Shown: positions 32,760 to 40,258 of the stretch, one piece after another | Numbering within the stretch: the stretch's first letter is position 1 | Layout of the letters: each line of letters begins with the position of its first letter | DNA from: JBCCFW01 sp039029535 | Lineage (GTDB): Bacteria; Acidobacteriota; JBCCFW01 | Reading direction: 5' to 3' | DNA: 49,003 nucleotides | Assembly (NCBI GenBank): GCA_039029535.1 | Contig: JBCCFW010000036.1 | Span: 1 to 49,003 of the forward strand | Notes under the pieces: model-generated | The model's input: only the letters and a program-made list of their open reading frames with translations | Database searches by the model: none | Told to the model about the DNA's origin: nothing | Made by a program: the position numbers and the translations under genes

Positions 32760-33557
32760 ATGAGTCGAACGAACCTCGTCGTCCTCGCCCTCGGCCTCTC
32801 GGCCGCCGTCCTCGTCTCGTGTGGTGGCGGCGGTGGCGGCTCCACCGACGGTGACAGCCCCTCGACCACCAGCGCCACCAGCACGCAGACGGCGCCCGCC
32901 TCGCAGCCCGCCGGCGGCACCACGTCCCCGCCGAAGACGACCGCGACCAGCAGCGGCGGCGCCTCCGGCGCGGCCGTCTCCTCGGTGCGCGACTTCATCA
33001 CCAAGGCCCAGGCGGACGGTCGCATCGACACCGCGGCAGCCGGCTGGAAGACGCGTCTCCCCAAGTTCCCGGACACCACCTACACGGCGGGCGAGACCTA
33101 CTACTGGAACATCCAGACGAGCAAGGGCGACATCAAGGTCAAGCTCCTGCCCGAGACGGCGCCGAACCACGTCACGAACTTCCTCTACCTGACCGAGGTC
33201 GGCTTCTTCGACGAGCTGACCTTCCACCGGGTCATCAACAAGTTCATGGCGCAGGGCGGCTGCCCGCTCGGCAGCGGTCGGGGCTCCCCGGGCTACCGCT
33301 TCCAGGGCGAGTACGACCCGGCCGTCAAGCACGACCGCCCGGGTCTCCTCTCCATGGCCAACGCCGGCCCCGGCACCGACGGCAGCCAGTTCTTCCTGAC
33401 CTTCGTCCCGACCCCGTGGCTCGACGGCAAGCACACCATCTTCGGCGAGATCGTCGAGGGCATGGACACGATGCAGGCGCTGGAGGCGGTGGGCACCCGC
33501 ACGGGCACCCCGACCGAGCCGCTGAGCCTCATCAAGGCGACCATCACCAACAGCTGA
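32760..33557 (+). CDS. lipoprotein cyclophilin-type peptidyl-prolyl isomerase
   Basis: The product is 265 residues from the ATG at 32760. The signal peptide ends in the lipobox LVSC, followed by a Gly run and a Ser/Thr/Pro linker to about residue 75. The cyclophilin domain (about 110-260) has VKLLPETAPNHVTNFLYL, FHRVINKFMAQGG (the catalytic Arg in FHRV), GPGTDGSQFFLTF and WLDGKHTIFGEIVEGMD. A short segment before the domain (VRDFITKAQADGRID) is shared with the next gene. It isomerises X-Pro bonds of periplasmic or outer-membrane proteins. It is a tandem paralogue of the gene at 33604. Confidence 0.93.
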   Translation: MSRTNLVVLALGLSAAVLVSCGGGGGGSTDGDSPSTTSATSTQTAPASQPAGGTTSPPKTTATSSGGASGAAVSSVRDFITKAQADGRIDTAAAGWKTRLPKFPDTTYTAGETYYWNIQTSKGDIKVKLLPETAPNHVTNFLYLTEVGFFDELTFHRVINKFMAQGGCPLGSGRGSPGYRFQGEYDPAVKHDRPGLLSMANAGPGTDGSQFFLTFVPTPWLDGKHTIFGEIVEGMDTMQALEAVGTRTGTPTEPLSLIKATITNS

Positions 33558-33603
33558 TCCCCTTCGGATCGACGGTCCGGCCACTGGCCGAGGAGAGAAC
33601 ACG

Positions 33604-34194
33604 ATGAGTGGACTGAGCACGATTCGCGAGTTCATCGAGTCGGCCAAGGCCGACGGTCGGATCGACACCGGCAAGAACGGCTGGAAGACCGACCTCCCCC
33701 GCTTCCCGGAGGTGAGCTTCGGAGCGGGAGAGGCGTACTCCTGGAACCTCCAGACGACCAAGGGCGACATCTCGGTCAAGCTCATGCCCGACGTCGCCCC
33801 CAACCACGTCGCCAACTTCCTCTACCTGACGGAGCTCGGCTTCTTCGACGAGCTGGGCTTCCACCGGGTCATCACCAGCTTCATGGCCCAGGGTGGTTGT
33901 CCGCTCGGCACGGGGACCGGCTCGCCGGGCTACCGCTTCGACGGCGAGTGCTCACCCTCGGTCAAGCACGACAAGCCGGGCCTGCTCTCCATGGCCAACG
34001 CGGGACCGGGCACGGACGGCAGTCAGTTCTTCCTGACCTTCGTCCCGACGTCCTGGCTCGACGGCAAGCACACCATCTTCGGCGAGGTCGTCTCGGGGAT
34101 GGACGCGCTCCAGGCCCTCGAGGCCTCCGGCAGCAAGAACGGCACGCCCTCCGAGCCCCTCGGCATCAGCAAGGCGACCATCGCCGAGGGCTGA
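33604..34194 (+). CDS. cytoplasmic cyclophilin-type peptidyl-prolyl isomerase
   Basis: The product is 196 residues from an ATG with GAGGAGAG just upstream. It has the same cyclophilin domain as the preceding gene (VKLMPDVAPNHVANFLYL, FHRVITSFMAQGG, GPGTDGSQFFLTF, WLDGKHTIFGEVVSGMD) and the same IREFIESAKADGRID lead-in, but no signal peptide or linker. The pair looks like a tandem duplication that supplies one cytosolic and one exported isomerase. 46 bp separate the genes, so they are probably cotranscribed. Confidence 0.94.
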   Translation: MSGLSTIREFIESAKADGRIDTGKNGWKTDLPRFPEVSFGAGEAYSWNLQTTKGDISVKLMPDVAPNHVANFLYLTELGFFDELGFHRVITSFMAQGGCPLGTGTGSPGYRFDGECSPSVKHDKPGLLSMANAGPGTDGSQFFLTFVPTSWLDGKHTIFGEVVSGMDALQALEASGSKNGTPSEPLGISKATIAEG

Positions 34195-34482
34195 GGCCCC
34201 GTCCGCTCATCGAGCAGGGCCCGAAGCGAAGGGCCCGCGTGAGCTCCTCGACAGGCGGCGGTCAGCCCCCCAGCTACCGCCGCCCGGATCCGCTGCTCCG
34301 CCTCCCGCGTGAGGCCGGGATCCCGAGCCGGGTGTTTCGCTCCTACCGCCCTCCACCCGGCGGGAACGGCCTTGCGGCGCGCCTGATACCCGGGAGAGCT
34401 GCGAGGCCCGACTCGAACGAGGTCTCTTGCACGGTAGGGCCGAAGACCGTCCAGACGCCAGGCCCGGTGTTTGGAAAGAGAG

Positions 34483-34533
34483 ACGCCACGGCCCCAAGCC
34501 ACCTGGAATCAGGCACTTGGAAAACCGTGGCGT
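34483..34533. terminator. nested 51-nt hairpin between convergent cyclophilin and pilT-like genes
   Basis: ACGCCACGG/CCGTGGCGT (9 bp) encloses CCAAG/CTTGG (5 bp), which encloses CCTG/CAGG. On the minus strand the stem is followed by CTCTCTTTCC, a short pyrimidine tract, fitting a terminator for the ATPase gene whose stop is at 34574. It can serve both strands. The rest of the 379-bp gap (34195-34573) shows no gene; it contains only weaker GC-rich stems. Confidence 0.5.
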
Positions 34534-34573
34534 ATCGGACAGAAGGGCCGGGGCTCAGGGCTCCGATCGGTCG

Positions 34574-36427
34574 CTACTTTTGAGGCTCGATCGAGGGCGG
34601 CTTGAGACGACGCGTGAGGTCGTCGCGGTCGAGGGTCTTCGAGAAGCCCTCTTCGCGGGTGATCTTGCCGCCGCGAATGAGACGCTCGAGGCTCTCGTTG
34701 AGCAGGAGGTTCCCCTCCTTCTTGCCCGCCTGCATCGTGTTCTCGATCTGATGCGTCTTGCCCTCGCGGATCTGGTTCGAGACCGCGTGGGTCACGACCA
34801 TGATCTCGAGCGCGGCAACCCGACCACCGCCGGTCTTCTTGCAAAGGGTCTGGGCCACCACGCCTCGGAGTGAGTCGGCGATGCGGCTGCGGATCTGCGG
34901 CTGCTCCTCGGGCGCGAAGAAGCCGATGATGCGATCCATCGCCAGGGTGGCCGTCGAGGTGTGCAGCGTCGCGAAGACCAGGTGACCGGTGTTGGCCGCC
35001 TCGAGCACGAGCTCGACGGTCTCGAAGTCCCGCATCTCACCGACGAGGATGATGTCCGGGTCTTCCCGGAGCGCCGCGCGCAACCCGCGGTTGAAGTCGG
35101 CTGCGTGGGAGCCGATCTCCCGCTGGTGAACGAGGCTCGCCTGGCTCTGATGGACGAACTCGATCGGATCCTCGAGCGTCAGGATGTGCGCGGCCCGCGT
35201 CTTGTTCACGTAGTCGACCATCGCCGCCAGCGTGGAGGACTTGCCGCTGCCGGTCGGGCCGGTCACGAGCACGAGGCCCTTGGGGAAGGCACAGAGCCTG
35301 GTCAGGGTCTCGGGAAGACCGAGCTGCGGGAAGGTGAGGATCTTGTCGGGGATGAGCCGCATGGCAGCGGACACGCCCCGCTGGGCCTTGTAGCAATTGA
35401 CTCGGAAGCGGGCGAGGCCCGGCACGCCGTAGGCGAAGTCGCAGTCGCGCTTGGCCTCGAACTCCTCCTTGACCCGCGTGCTCATCGTCGGCTCGAGGAG
35501 GTCGTAGACGTCCTTCGGCCCCAGCTTGCGGGCGTCGGAGAGGACGTGCATCTCACCGTCGACACGCCAGTACGGCGCATGACCGGCCGAGAGGTGCAGG
35601 TCGGACGCCCCCTCCGCGACCATCCGCGCCAGCAGCTCGTCGAGCGCGGGCGAGCGACCGCCGTCGGCCTCGTCGCGCTCGTCGTCGTCGGCATCGGGCG
35701 AGCTCGCGAAGCTCGACAGCCCGCCGTGCTCCCCCATCCAGTGGTCGAAGGTCTCCGCCGTGATGCGGACCGGCTTGATCTCCATGCTGCCGAGCATCTG
35801 CCGGCAGGCGCCGAGCGACTTGGGGCTGGGATCGTCGACGCAGCCCAGGACGAGGACGTTGCCGTCCACGCGCATGGGCAGCATGCGATAGCGCTGGATG
35901 AACGGCATGGGCAGGAGCTTGGCGGCCTCCTCGTCGGGGGTCGCTTCCTGCTCGGTGGCCCGCGGCAGGTTCATCCGGCGGTTGACCTGCTGGAGCCGTA
36001 CCGCCAGGGCGCGGGAGGTCACCAGGCCGAAGTAGGGGATCTCCGAGAACATGGTGAGGAAGCCGTCGCGGGGGAAGCGCACCGCCGTGACGTCCTCGGC
36101 CGCGACCACTTCGGCCGAGCGCGGCTGCTCGAGGAGACAGCCCATCTCGCCCATCGTGTTGGGCGGCTGGATCCGACCGACCTCGGTGCTGCCCTCGCCG
36201 TTGGGGTTGGGCAGCCGCACGGAGGCGTGGCCGGAAATCATCAGGTAGAAGGCGTCGGGCTCGGTGCCGCTCTGGAGGATGACCTCACCCTCGCGGATCT
36301 GCACGAGCTGGGTGTGCGCGATGACCTGGGCGAGACGCTCGCCGTCGAGGCCGTGGAAGAGCGGGCACTCCCCCACCACGTTGGTGACCTTCTTGCGAAG
36401 GGCATCGTCCATGTCGATGGTCTGCAT
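34574..36427 (-). CDS. PilT-type ATPase fused to a cyclic-nucleotide-binding domain
   Basis: The product is 617 residues. Domains in order: a cNMP-binding (CAP-like) domain at about 20-145 (FYLMISGHASV, NTMGEMGCLLEQPRSAEVVA); a GspE/MshE N-terminal-like domain at about 165-230; an acidic linker; and a PilT/PilU-type secretion ATPase at about 258-600. The ATPase has ASDLHLSAG, Walker A GPTGSGKSST (390-399), the Asp-box region ILTLEDPIEFVH, Walker B DPDIILVGEMRD and the HTSTATLAMDRI His box. PilT ATPases drive type IV pilus retraction. No other pilus genes are in the window. The fusion suggests direct control of motor activity by a cyclic nucleotide, although binding is not proven. Confidence 0.93.
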   Translation of the reverse strand: MQTIDMDDALRKKVTNVVGECPLFHGLDGERLAQVIAHTQLVQIREGEVILQSGTEPDAFYLMISGHASVRLPNPNGEGSTEVGRIQPPNTMGEMGCLLEQPRSAEVVAAEDVTAVRFPRDGFLTMFSEIPYFGLVTSRALAVRLQQVNRRMNLPRATEQEATPDEEAAKLLPMPFIQRYRMLPMRVDGNVLVLGCVDDPSPKSLGACRQMLGSMEIKPVRITAETFDHWMGEHGGLSSFASSPDADDDERDEADGGRSPALDELLARMVAEGASDLHLSAGHAPYWRVDGEMHVLSDARKLGPKDVYDLLEPTMSTRVKEEFEAKRDCDFAYGVPGLARFRVNCYKAQRGVSAAMRLIPDKILTFPQLGLPETLTRLCAFPKGLVLVTGPTGSGKSSTLAAMVDYVNKTRAAHILTLEDPIEFVHQSQASLVHQREIGSHAADFNRGLRAALREDPDIILVGEMRDFETVELVLEAANTGHLVFATLHTSTATLAMDRIIGFFAPEEQPQIRSRIADSLRGVVAQTLCKKTGGGRVAALEIMVVTHAVSNQIREGKTHQIENTMQAGKKEGNLLLNESLERLIRGGKITREEGFSKTLDRDDLTRRLKPPSIEPQK

Positions 36428-36568
36428 GACTCGTCCTCACCGGGCACGGGGCTGCTGCCCGTGGTTGATCGCGGTTTCTTGCCCTGAACCAGAGCGTCTA
36501 GCCTGCCACTTCGGCCAGTCGGGGAGAAAGCCCGGAGTTCCGTCCCTTGGAGGACCCCAGCGAGAATC

Positions 36569-37753
36569 TCAGCCCGTCACGGCGGTCGTGAGGACGCCCT
36601 CGAGGGCCGCCAGGTCGGTCTCGTCACACCACAGGTGCGGGGAGATCCGGACCGCGTCGCCACGCAGCGAGACGTGGACCTGCCGCTCGCGCAGTCGAGC
36701 CGCCAGCACGTCGAGGTCGACCCCGGCCGGGCTGCGGATGCCGAAGAGGTGGTCGGCCCGCTCACCGGCGGGCGCCGTCACCCAGCCATGCTCGGCGAGC
36801 CGCTCGATCAGCCCGGAGCAGAGACGCCGGCAGTAGTCCTGGATGCCCTCGGGCCGGAAGCGGTGCACGAGCTCGAGCGCCGCGATGAAGCCGGGCAGGA
36901 GAGCGAAGTTGGATCGCTCCCCCGCGTCGTGCCGGAGAGCGCCGGGCTGATAGGCGTCGGTGGGCTCGACCAGCCGACGGAAGTCCTGCGACCCAGCGCG
37001 GTCGATCCAGCTCTCCTCGAGAGGCGCCCCGTCGTCGAAGCGCTCCGACAGCCAGGCCGCTCCCTGAGCGTAGGGACCGAGCAGCCACTTGTAGCCCACG
37101 GAGATGACGGCGTCGGCCTGCACTGCTTCTTGATCGAAGGGGAGCGCCCCCAGCGACTGGCTCAGGTCGAGCACGAGCGGTGCACCGACCTCACGACAGC
37201 GTCGACCGATGGCCGCCACGTCGAACAAGGTGCCGTCGGTCCAGTGGACGATGGGCAGGGCGACCGCAGCGCAGCGGGAGTCGATGGAGTCCACCACGGC
37301 AGTCGACCAGGAGCTCCCGGGCGTCGCGCTGTCGGGCCGCGGCACGACGACGAGCTCCGCATCGTTCTCGCGAGTCTTGCGACGCCAGGCATGCACGTTG
37401 CTCGGGAACTGCTCGGCGAGGACCACGACGGTCTGCCCCGCGCTCACCGTGACGTTCTTGACCACGGTCGCGATGGCGTGCGAGACCGCCGGCACCAGCG
37501 CGACCCGATGCGGATCTCCACCGGGCACGACCAGGTCGGCGAAGAGACGTCGCGCCCGCTCCGACTGATCGAAGAAGTGCTCGGGCGCGATCTCCCACGG
37601 CCGACGCTTGCGCTGCAGGCCCGTGACGCTCGCCTCCTCCACCGACGGGGCGAGCGGAGCCATGTAGGCGCAGTTGAGATAGTGAACGTCGGCGGGCACG
37701 CCGAACAGCGCGCGCTCGCTCGACAGACGCGGTGCGGTCGGGGTCGAGCTCAT
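36569..37753 (-). CDS. class V PLP-dependent aminotransferase/cysteine-desulfurase-like protein
   Basis: The product is 394 residues with fold-type I PLP features. The cofactor-ring Asp is in LVLDLSQS (D196), and the Schiff-base Lys is K222 in SVGYKWLLGPYAQG. The phosphate-binding region VPAVSHAIATVVKNV comes earlier and RISPHLW near the end. The pattern is closer to the isopenicillin-N-epimerase/kynureninase-like branch (YLNCAYMAPLAPSVEEA) than to IscS: no active-site Cys loop is seen. The reaction is unknown. It is upstream of the PilT-type gene with a 141-bp gap, and downstream of a secreted hydrolase gene. Confidence 0.88.
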   Translation of the reverse strand: MSSTPTAPRLSSERALFGVPADVHYLNCAYMAPLAPSVEEASVTGLQRKRRPWEIAPEHFFDQSERARRLFADLVVPGGDPHRVALVPAVSHAIATVVKNVTVSAGQTVVVLAEQFPSNVHAWRRKTRENDAELVVVPRPDSATPGSSWSTAVVDSIDSRCAAVALPIVHWTDGTLFDVAAIGRRCREVGAPLVLDLSQSLGALPFDQEAVQADAVISVGYKWLLGPYAQGAAWLSERFDDGAPLEESWIDRAGSQDFRRLVEPTDAYQPGALRHDAGERSNFALLPGFIAALELVHRFRPEGIQDYCRRLCSGLIERLAEHGWVTAPAGERADHLFGIRSPAGVDLDVLAARLRERQVHVSLRGDAVRISPHLWCDETDLAALEGVLTTAVTG

Positions 37754-37805
37754 CCCAGGAGCATGTCAGGGAATCCGGACGACGCCGGTCGCGCGCAGGG
37801 GCTGC

Positions 37806-40148
37806 TCAGGGGCAGGCCGGCAGCACGACCCTCTCCAGCTCGGCGCGGGTGACGGTCACCTGGAGGAGCCGACCGGGTCCGCAGTCGTTGAGCCCGCGGA
37901 TGAGGTAGTACTCCGACATCGGTCGCGGTGAGCGGTGCTCGAAGCGAGTCTCCGCGACGTGGGTCATGAGACAGGTGCGATCGAAGCCCCTGTCGACGAG
38001 CAGCTCGTCGAGCAGGCCCACCAGGAGCTCGTGCGTCGCCTCCGGATCGGTCATGGCGAAGGGCGCCGGGCTCCAGCCCATCACCGGCGTCCGACCGTCG
38101 GGTCCCCACCAGAGACGGAGGTCGCCGATCGGCGGCACGAGCTCGGTGTCACCCGGGTTGGCCGGCGCACAGTCGAGCTCGTTTTCAGTGCCGTCACCGT
38201 CGAGATCGGGATCGCAGTCGTCACCGATGCCGTCGGCGTCGAGATCGCCCTGCTCGGCGTTGGCCAGGTCCGGACAGTTGTCCAGGTCACCGCAGTGCCC
38301 GTCGGCGTCGATGTCGTCGTCGGCATCGAGCGGACAGGGATCGCAGGCGTCACCGTTGCCGTCCGAGTCGAGGTCGACCTGCCGGAGGTTGGCCGTCTCT
38401 GGACAGTTGTCGATGTTGGCGCAGAAGCCGTCACCGTCGACGTCGTCGAGCGGGTCGTAGCGGCAGGGATCGCAGGTGTCGCCCACGAGGTCGCCGTCAC
38501 TGTCGAGCTGCAGCCGGTTGTCGATCTCGGGACAGTTGTCGACGTCCGCGCAGAGTCCGTCACCGTCGATGTCGTCGTCGGCGTCCTCGGGGCAGGTGTC
38601 ACAAGCGTCACCGATGCCGTCGCCATCGAGGTCGGACTGATCGACGTTGGCCACGTCGTCGCAGTTGTCGACGCCCGAGCAGATCGCGTCGCCATCGTTG
38701 TCGTCCCCGATTTCCATGGGGCACTCGTCGCAGGCGTCGCCGATGCCGTCCATGTCACCGTCGAGCTGGTCGGGGTCGTGGTCTTCCGGGCAGATGTCGG
38801 TCTCGTCACGGGTGTCGACGACACCGTCGCCGTCCGGATCGCTCACGATCCAGGCGGCCACCTCTTCACCGAAGCCGATCGGCACGGGCCACGCCACGTT
38901 GCCGCCGGGGCTCGTGCGCCCCGTCTCTTCGACGACGCGGCCAGAGACGATGTCGAGCCAACGGATGAAGTAGACGCCGGCCGGCGTGTCGCGCAGGCCG
39001 AGCAGGTTCGTCGGCGAGCGCTCGTTGCTGTAGACGATGGCGCTGCGACCGACGTCGGCCAGCACCCAATCGGTGTCGGCGAAGGCCAGCTCGTCACGCG
39101 GCGACATCGTGTAGAAGTCGGTGCCCTCGAAGAAGACCTGCTGATCCCGCAGGTAGCGCTGCTCGGTCACCGTCGGCGTGAAGCCGCGAGGGTCGGTGGT
39201 CGACCAGGGGTAGAGCCAGAGCGTCCCGACGCCCGCCATGCCGAAGGCCCAGTTCGAGCGACGCAGGTCGGCACCACGAGAAGCGAGGGACTCGCCACGA
39301 TGGAACTCGGCCATGGTGACGCCGTGACCGGTCGCCCGGGCGTCACGCCACTTCCGCACCGTCTGGGCGTGATGCTCGTCGACCGACAGGCCCGAGGTGC
39401 CTCGCGTCTCGAACAGCCACCAGTTGAAGCCACCGGCCCCCGCGAAGGCGAAGACTTCCGGGTCACCGTAGCCGGTCTCCCAGAAGTCCCAGACGTGGGT
39501 CGAGATGACGTGGTCGTGGTCATCCGCATCGGCGACGACCTCGGACCAGGCCACGGCCTTGTCGTAGGAGAAGTACCGGTCGGTCTGCTCCTCGGTGAGC
39601 ACCCACACGAGGTTGCGGTAGTGCTCGTAGTGATTCACCACCTGTCGCCAGTACATCTCCTCGTGGGGCTCGACGACGTCGGGGTCGCCACCGGTGCCGT
39701 CGTCGTAGAAGAAGAGGTGGATGACGATGTCGTTGGCCTCGAGCACGTCGAACCACGACATGAAGTGGTCGAGCACCGCCGGGTCGGCGCCGTTGATGGA
39801 CCGGCCCCCGAGGAACGGCTGGTGATGACCCGGGCGACGGTCGAGGATGAAGTACATCGAGTTGCCGCCATGGTCGACGATGCGGTCGAGGATGGCGGCC
39901 TGCTCGGCGTTCCAGGGCGGGGCAGCGCCCCGACCGTCAGCTCCCTCGGCGCGGCCGAAGTAGAGGAACTCCTCCGGGTCACCGAAGCCCGCGAGGAAGA
40001 CCGGAGGGCCCTCGTGCCGACGCAGCCACTGGGGGTTGTCGGGATCACGGATCACCTGGCCGGGCAGGGGCGCGGCGCAGGTCCAATCGGCGGTGACGAG
40101 CACCGCTGCGAGGGCCAGGATGAGGATGACGAGTCGGGACAAGGTCAC
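37806..40148 (-). CDS. secreted glycoside-hydrolase-like protein with TSP3 repeats, paralogue B
   Basis: The product is 780 residues with the same order as the 6161 protein: signal peptide (cleavage near TCA-AP), barrel-like DUF4038-type domain, PF12904-like beta domain, five TSP3 units (about 440-660, the first reading DICP instead of DNCP) and a Fn3-like module ending YYLIRGLNDCG. Conserved candidate catalytic acids are E186/E187 (WVLTEEQ) and E281 (TMAEF). It is a tandem neighbour of paralogue C, 110 bp apart. Two CTTCAGAAAA sites lie just upstream. Confidence 0.86.
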   Translation of the reverse strand: MTLSRLVILILALAAVLVTADWTCAAPLPGQVIRDPDNPQWLRRHEGPPVFLAGFGDPEEFLYFGRAEGADGRGAAPPWNAEQAAILDRIVDHGGNSMYFILDRRPGHHQPFLGGRSINGADPAVLDHFMSWFDVLEANDIVIHLFFYDDGTGGDPDVVEPHEEMYWRQVVNHYEHYRNLVWVLTEEQTDRYFSYDKAVAWSEVVADADDHDHVISTHVWDFWETGYGDPEVFAFAGAGGFNWWLFETRGTSGLSVDEHHAQTVRKWRDARATGHGVTMAEFHRGESLASRGADLRRSNWAFGMAGVGTLWLYPWSTTDPRGFTPTVTEQRYLRDQQVFFEGTDFYTMSPRDELAFADTDWVLADVGRSAIVYSNERSPTNLLGLRDTPAGVYFIRWLDIVSGRVVEETGRTSPGGNVAWPVPIGFGEEVAAWIVSDPDGDGVVDTRDETDICPEDHDPDQLDGDMDGIGDACDECPMEIGDDNDGDAICSGVDNCDDVANVDQSDLDGDGIGDACDTCPEDADDDIDGDGLCADVDNCPEIDNRLQLDSDGDLVGDTCDPCRYDPLDDVDGDGFCANIDNCPETANLRQVDLDSDGNGDACDPCPLDADDDIDADGHCGDLDNCPDLANAEQGDLDADGIGDDCDPDLDGDGTENELDCAPANPGDTELVPPIGDLRLWWGPDGRTPVMGWSPAPFAMTDPEATHELLVGLLDELLVDRGFDRTCLMTHVAETRFEHRSPRPMSEYYLIRGLNDCGPGRLLQVTVTRAELERVVLPACP

Positions 40149-40170
40149 GTCTCCTGAGGGCGGCCAACTT

Positions 40171-40203
40171 CTTCAGAAAAGAAATTAACCGACCTTCAGA
40201 AAA
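40171..40203 (-). promoter_or_regulatory. direct repeat TTTTCTGAAG x2 upstream of paralogue B
   Basis: On the minus strand TTTTCTGAAG occurs twice, 23 bp apart (40194-40203 and 40171-40180), with an AT-rich GTTAATTTC between them and the second copy 22 bp before the ATG. Related sites precede the other two paralogues. This spacing of about two helical turns suits a DNA-binding protein dimer or two adjacent bound units. Confidence 0.45.
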
Positions 40204-40258
40204 CCCGACAACCCTCCCCCCCCTCCCCTCAGGGGCCGTCATCGCCCGGCGGAGGGCG

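Noticed and set aside
34395..34560. RNase P-like (ACAGAAGGGCCGG) and tRNA T-loop-like (minus strand GTTCGAGTC) patches.
   Set aside because: The P4 5' partner of RNase P (GAGGAAAGTCC) is absent, and no acceptor or anticodon arm can be formed around the T-loop-like patch.
40216..40223. C8 homopolymer in an ACCCTCCCCCCCC context, also at 27906-27913, as possible phase-variation tracts.
   Set aside because: One copy is intergenic; the other is at the extreme 5' end of a gene with an uncertain start. No gene is switched by it in the sequence as given.
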